A DNA stretch of 64,000 nucleotides from Flavobacteriales bacterium (GTDB lineage: Bacteria; Bacteroidota; Bacteroidia; Flavobacteriales_D; Parvicellaceae), in NCBI GenBank assembly GCA_018401455.1, contig JAGYKU010000005.1, positions 1 to 64,000 on the forward strand, written 5' to 3'. A program made the position numbers and the translations under genes. Positions 18,128-26,290 of the stretch are shown in pieces. The notes beneath the pieces were generated by a model. It had not been told where the DNA came from, searched no databases, and saw only the letters and a program-made list of their open reading frames with translations. Positions within the stretch are counted from its first letter, which is position 1, and each line of letters opens with the position of its first letter.

Positions 18128-18422
18128 AAAGAAGTTGTTTGGTTTCCTCAACACTTTCTATAAAATAAGGGTTTGAAAGTGAGTTTTCTGTTAATAAATC
18201 AATTTTTCGATTGAATAGTTCCTCTAGTTTATAATGTAAATCAAAATAATTGTCAGTATATTTTTCAATTGTAATATCCTTGAATGAAATAAGTATATCA
18301 ATGTCGCTTTTATCGTTAAATTTTTCAGTGCATGCAGAACCAAAGACGTGCATTGTCTTGACATCATAGTCTTGACACAATCTTTTTAATTCTTCTAATT
18401 TATCTTTAATCAACTCTTGCAT
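18117..18422 (-). CDS. mntA: MntA-type minimal nucleotidyltransferase (antitoxin)
   Basis: 101 residues with the nucleotidyltransferase signature GSx10DxD: FGSACTEKFNDKSDIDIL (Gly28-Ser29, Asp40, Asp42), and a third acidic residue in NRKIDLLTENSL. In MntA/HepT systems this enzyme adenylylates and so silences the HepT RNase. Its partner here is truncated, leaving an orphan antitoxin. Length is normal for the family. An ATG start with the toxin frame overlapping its 3' end is the standard arrangement. Confidence 0.85.
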   Translation of the reverse strand: MQELIKDKLEELKRLCQDYDVKTMHVFGSACTEKFNDKSDIDILISFKDITIEKYTDNYFDLHYKLEELFNRKIDLLTENSLSNPYFIESVEETKQLLYAA

Positions 18423-18588
18423 TGTTCAAATTTATTAAAGTAAAAATTACCGTGCAAAATGCTTGGCTTCATATTTATTCAACTTGTTGCTTACAAATAT
18501 AATTTTAATTTTGTTATAAAATCAGAAAATAAAAGTTAATAGAACGCTTCATTTACATAAACCTTTAAACACTAATTATCTATGCCTA

Positions 18589-18684
18589 TTATTGATCATC
18601 ATACTTAAATACAAATTCACCATCATTCGTTTCAGTGATGATGCCCGCTAGTTGATTTTTATAAAAAACTTTTCCCTGTCTCAT
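18589..18684 (-). pseudogene. hipA: N-terminal stub of HipA-like kinase (31 codons)
   Basis: ATG at 18684 overlaps the hipB stop (ATGA) and encodes MRQGKVFYKNQLAGIITET and GEFVFKYDDQ, then TAA. This is the start of the HipA N-terminal (couple_hipA) domain, in which a Y/F-K-x-x-x-A-G-x-I/L-x-E pattern is followed by F-x-Y-D. A full HipA is ~310-440 residues; the kinase domain is absent and the following DNA to 18423 contains none of it. The toxin half of a HipBA module has thus been deleted. Confidence 0.72.
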
Positions 18685-18890
18685 TCATTCAATTCTTTAC
18701 TATTTACAGGTGCTAACTCATGACCAAACATACGAAGAACTAAGTTAACTTTATCCATATTGAGATTCGTTTTACCTTGTTCTATTTTCCGAATTACAGT
18801 TAACGCAACACCCGAACGGTCTGCAAATTCCTCTTGCGTTAAGTTTACCTCCTTTCTACGTTCTTTTACGAAATCTGATAATTGCTTCAT
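18681..18890 (-). CDS. hipB: HipB-like XRE-family DNA-binding antitoxin
   Basis: 69 residues with a complete XRE helix-turn-helix: LSDFVKERRKEVNLTQEEFA, DRSGVALTVIRKIEQGKTN, then LRMFGHELAPV. This is the y4mF/HipB type that sits upstream of hipA. Overlap with the hipA stub by the ATGA tetranucleotide shows operon structure. It may still autorepress its own promoter; the AT-rich upstream gap (18891-19076) contains a minus-strand TATATTTGC box near 18915-18925. Confidence 0.85.
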   Translation of the reverse strand: MKQLSDFVKERRKEVNLTQEEFADRSGVALTVIRKIEQGKTNLNMDKVNLVLRMFGHELAPVNSKELNE

Positions 18891-19076
18891 TATATGTATT
18901 TAAATATAAATAAATGCAAATATATAAAACTATACGTAATTAGATATAATTCAATGCGAAAACTGCAAATTTATATGCTTAAACATACAAAAAATCAACG
19001 AAAGGGTAGTTAAAAACTGTTTTCACATTATTGTAATATTTTTTCCATAAAATAATGCTGATTTTTTAAAGTGGTC

Positions 19077-19098
19077 TATCTTTGCAACCTTATTGCAA
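19077..19098 (+). promoter_or_regulatory. Promoter with overlapping 17-bp Zur/Fur-type operator, ZIP gene
   Basis: TATCTTTG at 19077-19084 is a good -7 box. The inverted repeat TTGCAACCTTATTGCAA (19082-19098) overlaps it and ends 2 bp before the ATG at 19101. The same arrangement, 25 of 26 bases identical, precedes the TonB receptor at 46842 on the opposite strand. A repressor bound here would cover promoter and start site. The transcript would have a very short leader. Confidence 0.8.
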
Positions 19099-19100
19099 AT

Positions 19101-19904
19101 ATGAATTTATACTTAGTTTCATTATCGTTAATTGGTGGCGTCTTAATTACAGGTGGTATTGTACTGCTTTTTACGGATTTAATAAGTGCTAAAAAAAGAT
19201 ACATCAATGCTTTTGCAGCTGCCATTGTCACAGCATTGATATTTGTGCATATTCTTCCAGAAATCTACGAAGTAAAGTCCGTGGGAATTGGATTTACACT
19301 AATGGCTGGAATGATTTTTCAGTTGTTTTTGGAAAAAATTACACATGGAGTCGAACATGGACATGATCACGCACACAGCAAGGGACACAAATCTATTTTG
19401 ATTGGTTTATTTATCGGTTTGGGAATCCATGCTTTGGTAGAAGGAATTCCTTTGTTCTTAGGAGAAGTGGAAGGCATCGAAGAAGTGGCGAATCAGCATC
19501 AACACCATCATCACCACCATGATCACGGACACGACCACGGTGATGGAGCGTCAACAAATAGTAAATGGAAATATATTTCAGCGATTATCGTGCACAATAT
19601 TCCGCTTACGGTAATTATTTCGCTGTTTTTATTTTCTCTTGAAATTTCTAAAATTAGATTTTTTCTGTTTATATTTTTATTTTCTATCATGACTCCTATT
19701 GGAGCTAGTTTAGGTTTTGCTTTTTCAGAATCGAGTAATTTGCACATTTATGGTAATTATTTCATGGCGTTTTCTACAGGAATGCTTTTGCATATCATCA
19801 CTTCTATTTTGTTCGAACATTCTCATTCCAAAAGGGAAAGCAACCTGCATCTTATCATCATTACTGCTGGGATTATCGTAGGTACATTACTTTTTAATTT
19901 TTAA
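19101..19904 (+). CDS. ZIP-family metal cation transporter
   Basis: 267 residues, about eight TM segments. Metal-site residues of ZIP transporters are present: HALVEG (110-115, TM IV) and HNIPLT (165-170, TM V). Two long histidine-rich loops, HGVEHGHDHAHSKGHK (82-97) and HQHHHHHHDHGHDHGD (133-148), fit zinc handling. ATG 19101 is preferred over ATG 19071 because the longer version would translate through the promoter and operator. Role: import of Zn(II), possibly other divalents, across the inner membrane. Its operator matches that of the TonB receptor locus at 46.8 kb, so both are likely under one zinc-responsive repressor. Confidence 0.92.
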   Translation: MNLYLVSLSLIGGVLITGGIVLLFTDLISAKKRYINAFAAAIVTALIFVHILPEIYEVKSVGIGFTLMAGMIFQLFLEKITHGVEHGHDHAHSKGHKSILIGLFIGLGIHALVEGIPLFLGEVEGIEEVANQHQHHHHHHDHGHDHGDGASTNSKWKYISAIIVHNIPLTVIISLFLFSLEISKIRFFLFIFLFSIMTPIGASLGFAFSESSNLHIYGNYFMAFSTGMLLHIITSILFEHSHSKRESNLHLIIITAGIIVGTLLFNF

Positions 19905-19908
19905 ACTA

Positions 19909-21684
19909 TTGAAAGATTTAAAACAACATTATACACAAAAGTCTGAATTTGCAGTTCAGCAACTAAAATCTATGGTTACAAAGACCAATTTACTTGTTGG
20001 TTTGAGGGTCTTGGCTTTTGGGTTGATTATTTTATTGGGCTATTTATTTTGGGGCAACCTCATCTTGGAAGTGCTGAATATTGTGGTGCTTGGGTTTCTT
20101 TTTATGGTCTTAATCAAATGGCATGGAATGTATGATGCCAAAAAAGAATATTGGAGTGCTGTGCTTCAGTTTTATGATAATGAAATCAAAGCGTTAGAAA
20201 ACGATTTTGAATGGGCTAAAGATGGCAATGAATACAAAATACCACAACATGAGTATGCTCACGATATGGATTTGTTTGGAAACTTGTCTTTTTTTCATAA
20301 AATCAACAGAACAAGTACATTGGGTGGGGAAAATTGTTTGGCAAAACAATTTTTGTCTAACGACAATAAAAATATTATTGCTAAGCAAAAAGCCATTACT
20401 GAACTTTCGGAATTGCAAGATTTCCAAGAACATTTTGTGGGAACTTCCAGAACCAACAAATCGGATTTAAAACCAGAATTACTCCAAGGTTGGTTTAAAA
20501 ACTACCAGCCTGCGATGAACAAAAACATCAAATATATTTTGTGGGTTTTTCCAGTTATTTCTATTGTATTATTGTCTTTGTATATCTCAGAAATGATTGC
20601 AGGAATTGTATTTGGTGGTTGGTTTACCTTAGGTTTGATTGTAACGGGTTTACTTATAAGAAACACCTTAAAGTTCAGTATTGAAATCAACAGAATTGCT
20701 GAAAATATCAATACTTACGGTTCGCTTTTAGACCTTATTGAAAAGCAGAAATTTTCAAGTGAAATATTAGTAAATATTCAAAAAAATATTCGTCAAGACA
20801 ACAGCCAGGCGTCTGCCATGTTTAAGTCTTTTTCCAAAAAAGTAGATTTATTCAACAACAGAAATAATTTTCTAGTTGGTATTTTTGGAAATGCGCTGTT
20901 GCTTTGGGATTCTCAGACGATTTTTGCACTTGAAAAATGGATTACCAATAATAAAGAAACGGTTTCAAATTGGATCAGCGGAATTTTCGAAATGGATGCT
21001 TTATTGTCTCTTTCTTTGTATCGTTTCAATCATCCTCAATTTACATTTCCCACTTTGCTTTCTCAAGAAGACAAAACACTCCTAAAGGCAGAAGAAATTG
21101 GTCATCCTTTGTTGAATGTTGAAAACTGCATTACCAATAGCGTTACGATGACAGAAGGAAATTTCCTCATCATTACTGGAGCTAATATGGCAGGGAAAAG
21201 TACATTTTTGAGAACCATTGGTTTGACAATTGTGATGACCAATGTGGGCTTACCCATTTTTGCTAAAAATATTGAGATTAAACCTCAAAAACTTATTTCA
21301 AGTATGCGAACAGAAGATTCTCTAAAAGATGATGAATCTTACTTTTTTGCTGAGTTAAAAAGATTGAAATACATCATCGAAACGATTGGTAAAACACCTC
21401 ATTTTATCATTTTGGATGAAATCCTCAAAGGAACCAACAGCAAAGACAAAGAAGAAGGTTCAAAACAATTTGTTCAGAAATTGGTAAAAATGTCTGCCTC
21501 TGGAATTATTGCAACACATGATTTAGGTTTGTGTACTTTGTCTAACGATTTGCTTGAAATCCAAAATTTTTATTTCGATGCAGAAATCATCAACGATGAA
21601 TTGCATTTTGACTACAAAATGAAAGATGGTGTTTGTAAAAACATGAATGCTTCATTTTTATTGAGAAAGATGGATATTGTTTAG
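19909..21684 (+). CDS. Membrane-associated MutS-like ATPase
   Basis: 591 residues. Two N-terminal hydrophobic segments (LVGLRVLAFGLIILLGYLF; NLILEVLNIVVLGFLFMVLI) and a second pair near 205-250 precede a core and a C-terminal MutS domain V ATPase: Walker A ITGANMAGKSTFLRTIG (about 422-438), Walker B FIILDEILKGTN (about 499-510) and IIATHDLG. MutS domain I, the mismatch-recognition domain, is missing. It starts with TTG 19909, the only candidate after an in-frame stop, 4 bp after the ZIP stop, so it may be co-transcribed. The function of this Bacteroidota family is not established; mismatch repair is unlikely. A second relative lies at 40902-42494. Confidence 0.85.
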   Translation: MKDLKQHYTQKSEFAVQQLKSMVTKTNLLVGLRVLAFGLIILLGYLFWGNLILEVLNIVVLGFLFMVLIKWHGMYDAKKEYWSAVLQFYDNEIKALENDFEWAKDGNEYKIPQHEYAHDMDLFGNLSFFHKINRTSTLGGENCLAKQFLSNDNKNIIAKQKAITELSELQDFQEHFVGTSRTNKSDLKPELLQGWFKNYQPAMNKNIKYILWVFPVISIVLLSLYISEMIAGIVFGGWFTLGLIVTGLLIRNTLKFSIEINRIAENINTYGSLLDLIEKQKFSSEILVNIQKNIRQDNSQASAMFKSFSKKVDLFNNRNNFLVGIFGNALLLWDSQTIFALEKWITNNKETVSNWISGIFEMDALLSLSLYRFNHPQFTFPTLLSQEDKTLLKAEEIGHPLLNVENCITNSVTMTEGNFLIITGANMAGKSTFLRTIGLTIVMTNVGLPIFAKNIEIKPQKLISSMRTEDSLKDDESYFFAELKRLKYIIETIGKTPHFIILDEILKGTNSKDKEEGSKQFVQKLVKMSASGIIATHDLGLCTLSNDLLEIQNFYFDAEIINDELHFDYKMKDGVCKNMNASFLLRKMDIV

Positions 21685-21862
21685 TTAGTTTTAGTATAAA
21701 AAAACCGAAGGCAAAAACCAAAATTTAATTGATTTACTTTAAATGTATGGTTTGAAAAATAAGTCTAATGAAATATTTGCTGGATTTGTAAACCTAATTC
21801 TCATTCATATAGAATTATATATTTTAGTTTTTGAGAGATAAATGATTGCTTTGTGAAAAAGA

Positions 21863-21912
21863 TTGGTAAGAAGGTTTTTAAAGACAGTAATAACTTAGAA
21901 ATTTCTTACCAA
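21863..21912. repeat. 10-bp inverted repeat between convergent genes
   Basis: TTGGTAAGAA (21863-21872) and TTCTTACCAA (21903-21912) form a perfect stem with a 30-nt loop in the gap between the MutS-like gene and the TauE-like gene. No U tract follows, so it is not a standard terminator. Confidence 0.4.
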
Positions 21913-21949
21913 AGATACTTTTCTCAATTCTTAATATAAATTCATGATT

Positions 21950-22708
21950 CTAATAAATGTTTGTTTTACCCGACACCACCAATTTGGCAACAGCGATACA
22001 AAGTACCAACGCTAAAACCCATTTGAGTTCTTTGCTATTTTTGTTACTGCTACCCCATTTGGCACCTGCAATGCCTCCCAAAATAGCAATAGCGATGCAC
22101 AATAAAATCAAGTAGGGTTCAATAGTGATGGTAATGCCTTTTAAAGTAAGTCCTAAGAGTCCAAAAATGGAATTGACAAAAATAAACAGAGCCGAAACTG
22201 CTGCGGTTTCTTTCATATTACCCCACCCCAACAACAATATAATAGGACTCAATATAATGCCGCCTCCAATAGAAATCATTCCGCTTGTAAAACCAATAAT
22301 TCCTCCAATCAAAATGGCGGGCAGCCATCGAATATCCAAAGTTTTCTGAGGTTCTTTTCCAAATACATTCAAAAGCCTCAAAATGGCAAAAACCAAAAAT
22401 ACAGCAAGGATTTTTTTATACCAAAAAGGATCTATCGGCATCATCCCTCCGATAAAAGCAGCAGGAATAGAACCAATAGCAAAAGCCATAAATAATTTGG
22501 GCTTGAAAAATCCCTTTTTCCAAAAAAAATAAAACCCAAATCCTGCCACAAATATATTGAGAATAAAAGCAATGATTTTCATGTCATCAATGGCAAAATT
22601 GAACAAAATCATCAATGCCAAATAGCCACTTGCGCCTCCGTGTCCCACGCTGGCATACAAAAAGGCAACAATGGGCAAAATACAGAAAAACAAAATGAGC
22701 GCTTCCAT
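21950..22708 (-). CDS. TauE/SafE-family sulfite/organosulfonate exporter-like permease
   Basis: 252 residues with about eight TM helices. The TauE/SafE pattern is visible: GHGGASGYLALMIL near the N-terminus (first repeat) and IGGIIGFTSGMISIGGGIIL in the middle (second repeat). Members export sulfur-containing anions or related compounds. It is 15 bp downstream of moeA on the same strand and so probably co-transcribed; sulfur/molybdenum cofactor metabolism could link them, but that is inference. Confidence 0.88.
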   Translation of the reverse strand: MEALILFFCILPIVAFLYASVGHGGASGYLALMILFNFAIDDMKIIAFILNIFVAGFGFYFFWKKGFFKPKLFMAFAIGSIPAAFIGGMMPIDPFWYKKILAVFLVFAILRLLNVFGKEPQKTLDIRWLPAILIGGIIGFTSGMISIGGGIILSPIILLLGWGNMKETAAVSALFIFVNSIFGLLGLTLKGITITIEPYLILLCIAIAILGGIAGAKWGSSNKNSKELKWVLALVLCIAVAKLVVSGKTNIY

Positions 22709-22723
22709 AAGTTAAACACTTTT

Positions 22724-23896
22724 TTAAAACAAGTAAGTTTCTACTTTATCCCCTTGTTTAATGACCTTGTTTTGTTCTAAATATACCAAAGCATTAGATT
22801 CGGAAAATGTATGTAACATTGCTGAACTTTGTCCTTCGAGAATTTTCACATTTCCATTTTTATATTTAGCTTTCAAAAACTGAGCCCTAGCATTGGGTTT
22901 CAAAATAGAGGTTTCGGTAGTGGCTTCTATCTTTTCCAACATTTCAAAAGTTCCTCCCATCATTTTTCTTATAGCAGGCACAATGTATATATAAAAACAG
23001 GTTAAAGCAGCCGCTGGATTTCCAGGTAATGCAAAAACCAATTGATTGTTTTTTACTCCAAAATAAAAAGGTTTACCGGGTTTTTGATTTACTTTATGAA
23101 AAATTTGTTTTACTCCGTTTTTCTCAAGCGCCTCTGATACATAATCATAATCTCCTACTGAAATTCCTCCAGAAATAATCAAAACATCTGCACTTTGCAA
23201 TTGTGTCTGAATGGTTGTTGTGGTCGCTTCCAAATCATCTTTTGCTTTGCTCAAAATCACCTTTTCAATTCCATATTTTTTTAATACGGCTTGCAACATA
23301 ATGCTGTTACTTTCATAAATTTTTCCATAAGGCAATTGTGTTCCAGGAGCAACTAATTCATTTCCTGTAGCGATAATCCCCACTTTTGGAATGTCGAAAG
23401 TTTTTACTACATCAATACCCAAATTTGCCAAAAAACCTAACGAAGCGGGAGTCAACAGATGTCCTTTTTCAAGAGCAACTGTTCCTTTTTTTATTTGTTC
23501 GCCTTGCTTTCTAATATTCGCCTGTGAATTTGGCTTTGGAAGAAATGAAAGGGTTCCATCTTGGTTTTGAATTACATGTTCTATTTGACAAACAGCATCA
23601 GCAGAAGAAGGACAGAAGGCTCCTGTAAATATTTTTATGGCTTCATTTTCATTTAAAACTATTTTTGATGCGTCATCCCCTGCCTTTATCAAACCTAAAA
23701 CCTTATAAACATTCTCATTTCCATTTTTAAAAGCATATCCATCCATTGCAGATTGGTCAAATGGTGGTAAATCTATTGGAGCCAAAATATTTTCTGAAAG
23801 TACTTTCCCTAGTGAATCAATCAGGTTATTTTCTGAATAACCAAGAGAATGGGTGCTATTAGAAATCATTTTCAATGCCTCTTCTATAGAAATCAT
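22724..23896 (-). CDS. moeA: Molybdopterin molybdenumtransferase MoeA
   Basis: 390 residues with the MoeA domain order: N-terminal domain with LPPFDQSAMDGYAF (active-site DxSAMDGYA), GAFCPSSADAVCQIEH, the MoaB/MogA-like domain with IATGNEL, YESNS, ISGGISVGDYDYV, and FALPGNPAAALTCF, then the C-terminal beta barrel. It inserts molybdate into adenylylated molybdopterin. No other moa/mob genes are in the window. Starts at a clear ATG 39 bp from the divergent ctaB frame. Confidence 0.96.
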   Translation of the reverse strand: MISIEEALKMISNSTHSLGYSENNLIDSLGKVLSENILAPIDLPPFDQSAMDGYAFKNGNENVYKVLGLIKAGDDASKIVLNENEAIKIFTGAFCPSSADAVCQIEHVIQNQDGTLSFLPKPNSQANIRKQGEQIKKGTVALEKGHLLTPASLGFLANLGIDVVKTFDIPKVGIIATGNELVAPGTQLPYGKIYESNSIMLQAVLKKYGIEKVILSKAKDDLEATTTTIQTQLQSADVLIISGGISVGDYDYVSEALEKNGVKQIFHKVNQKPGKPFYFGVKNNQLVFALPGNPAAALTCFYIYIVPAIRKMMGGTFEMLEKIEATTETSILKPNARAQFLKAKYKNGNVKILEGQSSAMLHTFSESNALVYLEQNKVIKQGDKVETYLF

Positions 23897-23933
23897 AGTG
23901 TATTATTATTTTTAATGATAATAAATATCGTTT

Positions 23934-23968
23934 TTTGTTTTTAAATTCAGCAATGCGAATTAACTTTG
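23934..23968 (+). promoter_or_regulatory. Promoter for the cytochrome oxidase assembly operon
   Basis: TTTG at 23934-23937 and TAACTTTG at 23961-23968 form a -33/-7 pair with a 23-bp spacer. The -7 box lies inside the first codons of the ATG 23953 reading of ctaB, which suggests the true translation start is downstream (TTG 23992). Confidence 0.5.
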
Positions 23969-24909
23969 TAGCGCAAAATAAATCTTTTTTTTTGACCAAA
24001 GATACAGATATTACCAATCAAGAAATACTTCAAGTAAGTAAAGTTCAGGATTTCATAGCACTAGGAAAATTTAGATTAGCCTCTTTAGTTGTTTTTTCTG
24101 CTGCTCTTGGATATTTGATTGCATTAGAATCTATCTCTTATTTTAATTGGATACAATTTTCTTTATTGATTATTGGTGGATTTCTAGTTACAGGAGCATC
24201 CAATGCTTTTAATCAAGTATGGGAACGTAAGTTGGATGCTAAAATGGAACGTACCAAAAATCGACCTTTGGCTGCCGAAAGATTAACAATAACAGAAGCA
24301 ATTGTATTTGCTGTTTTAATAGGTGTTTTAGGTGAAATTTGCCTATTTCAATTAAATTTCCTTAGCGGAGTTTTAGGATTTTTAGCCATGTTCTTGTATG
24401 TAATGGTCTATACACCTCTAAAAACCATCAGCCCAGTTGCAGTATTTGTAGGAGCTTTTCCAGGAAGTATTCCTCCAATGTTGGGTTATATTGCTGTAAC
24501 AGGTCAATTTGGTTTGATTCCTGGAATTTTATTTCTAACTCAGTTTTTCTGGCAATTTCCACATTTTTGGGCTATCGCATGGAAAATTCATGATGATTAC
24601 TTAAAAGCAGGATTCAAATTATTGCCAAGTGCTCAAGGTAGGACAAAGTCGAGCGCTTTTCAGATATTTGTATATAGTGTTGCAATGATTCCAATTGGAA
24701 TTTTACCTTGTATTCAAATTTTACCTGACATTCCTCCCATTTGCAATGTATATGCAATGCCAATTTTAGCAGCACTTGGGTTGCTATTTGCCATTCCTGG
24801 TTATTACCTTTACAAAACATTAGAAATGAAGTATGCAAAACAATTAATGTTTGCCTCATTTATATATTTACCAGTAGCGCAGTTGATTTATTATTTTTTT
24901 AAGTTATAA
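23953..24909 (+). CDS. ctaB: Protoheme IX farnesyltransferase
   Basis: UbiA-family prenyltransferase with about nine TM segments. Signature sites: NAFNQVWERKLDAKMERTKN (first Asp-rich motif NxxxDxxxD variant) and the second motif region KIHDDYLKAGFKLLP. It converts haem B to haem O for terminal oxidases at the inner membrane. ATG 23953 gives 318 residues, but a promoter box at 23961-23968 overlaps it; the alternative TTG 23992 gives 305, close to the family's usual length. It leads the operon that continues with cytochrome oxidase subunits 7 bp downstream. Confidence 0.93.
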   Translation: MRINFVAQNKSFFLTKDTDITNQEILQVSKVQDFIALGKFRLASLVVFSAALGYLIALESISYFNWIQFSLLIIGGFLVTGASNAFNQVWERKLDAKMERTKNRPLAAERLTITEAIVFAVLIGVLGEICLFQLNFLSGVLGFLAMFLYVMVYTPLKTISPVAVFVGAFPGSIPPMLGYIAVTGQFGLIPGILFLTQFFWQFPHFWAIAWKIHDDYLKAGFKLLPSAQGRTKSSAFQIFVYSVAMIPIGILPCIQILPDIPPICNVYAMPILAALGLLFAIPGYYLYKTLEMKYAKQLMFASFIYLPVAQLIYYFFKL

Positions 24910-24916
24910 AAAACCG

Positions 24917-26206
24917 ATGGAAGAGGTCGAAAAGTATGGAGAAAGAACTCCTGAAGAGTTAAAAGCACAGAGAGAAAGATCGCTGAAATTAATCACGGTT
25001 TTGTCTATTGTTGCTATCGTAATGCTTTTCATGGGGCTCATAAGTGCTGTTGTAGTAAGTAAAATGGACAAATTTTGGGTAAATTTAAGATTACCTTCAG
25101 CGTTTTGGACAAGTACGGTTCTTATTTTAATAAGCAGTGTAACCTTATATCTTGCAAAAGTTTTTGCCAAACAAAACAAAAAATCATTGGTTCAATTGAG
25201 TGTCGGATTGACATTATTACTTGGAATTGGATTTGTAGGTTTTCAAGTAAAAGGTTGGGCTCAACTAGTGGCATCAGGAAATTATGTAACTGGAGGTGTT
25301 TTTTTCCAAAAAGGAGCTTATGGAGAAAAATTTATAGTATTAAAAGACAATTTACCTATCGAATTTAATGGTGTCAATTATGTGCATCAAGGTGATACTT
25401 TAACCCCAAAAGAAGTTGAAGCTTTGAAAGAATTTATTTTTCCAATTTGTCAAAATGATAGAAAATATATTCCTAAGTCTTTTCAATTAAAAAATTATGG
25501 AAGTCCTTATACCATTGCTAAAGTTAATATCTCTGAAATAGCACCAAAACCTTTGGAATTAAAAGAAGGTAAATTTCTATATTCTGGAATAGAACTTCAA
25601 GCAGATGAATTGACAACACTATTTAATTTTGCTTTTGGAATCAAAAATGAGACGCCTTATTTTGGAATGAGAGGTGTTTATGGAGAAGATTTTACGATTT
25701 CTTTAAATGGAGAAGTTTTGTCATTAATAGATAGAAAATTATATTTCCCTACAACTAAAATTTCTGATGAAGGCAAATTAGAAATTGAAGCAAAACATTT
25801 TGAAGGTGGAAAAGAATACGTAATAAAAGATGGTAAAATATATTCTGAAGGTGAGCAAGTGCAACCTAAAGACTTTTACTTTACAGACAAAATTACACAG
25901 AATAATATTTTCATCAACCAAGAAGGTGTTTGGTACAAAATGGGAGCAGAATTATCCAATGGACAATACAATGAATTTTACCAAGCAAGTAATGTGGCAA
26001 GTTCATTTGTATATGCACTCACATTTATGCATGCACTTCACATTTTAATAGGATTTGGATTATTGTCTGTTTTGTTGGTAAGATCTTTCAAAGGATATTA
26101 CCATTCGGAACACGTAGTTGGCTTAAAAATAGGAGGTTACTTTTGGCACTTCTTAGGAATATTATGGTTGGTTTTATTCACCTTTTGGTACGTAAATACT
26201 ATTTAG
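24917..26206 (+). CDS. Cytochrome c oxidase subunit III family protein with large insertion
   Basis: 429 residues. The N-terminal three TM segments (ITVLSIVAIVMLFMGLIS; FWTSTVLILISSVTLYLA; LSVGLTLLLGIGFVGFQ) and the C-terminal two (FVYALTFMHALHILIGFGLL; YFWHFLGILWLVLFTFWYV) match the short COX3 of Bacteroidota, normally ~190-200 residues. Between about residues 125 and 350 lies an extra, mostly hydrophilic domain (begins FFQKGAYGEKFIVLKDN) with repeated short beta-like motifs. The insertion is probably periplasmic. Known role of COX3: structural subunit of the haem-copper oxidase. The first of two COX3 genes in this operon. Confidence 0.85.
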   Translation: MEEVEKYGERTPEELKAQRERSLKLITVLSIVAIVMLFMGLISAVVVSKMDKFWVNLRLPSAFWTSTVLILISSVTLYLAKVFAKQNKKSLVQLSVGLTLLLGIGFVGFQVKGWAQLVASGNYVTGGVFFQKGAYGEKFIVLKDNLPIEFNGVNYVHQGDTLTPKEVEALKEFIFPICQNDRKYIPKSFQLKNYGSPYTIAKVNISEIAPKPLELKEGKFLYSGIELQADELTTLFNFAFGIKNETPYFGMRGVYGEDFTISLNGEVLSLIDRKLYFPTTKISDEGKLEIEAKHFEGGKEYVIKDGKIYSEGEQVQPKDFYFTDKITQNNIFINQEGVWYKMGAELSNGQYNEFYQASNVASSFVYALTFMHALHILIGFGLLSVLLVRSFKGYYHSEHVVGLKIGGYFWHFLGILWLVLFTFWYVNTI

Positions 26207-26290
26207 AATAATTCTAAGTGTAAAAAGTTGTAAGATTTCTATCAAAATTTGGAGATAATGTTTAAACTTGCACTTTCAAAATAAAATAAA

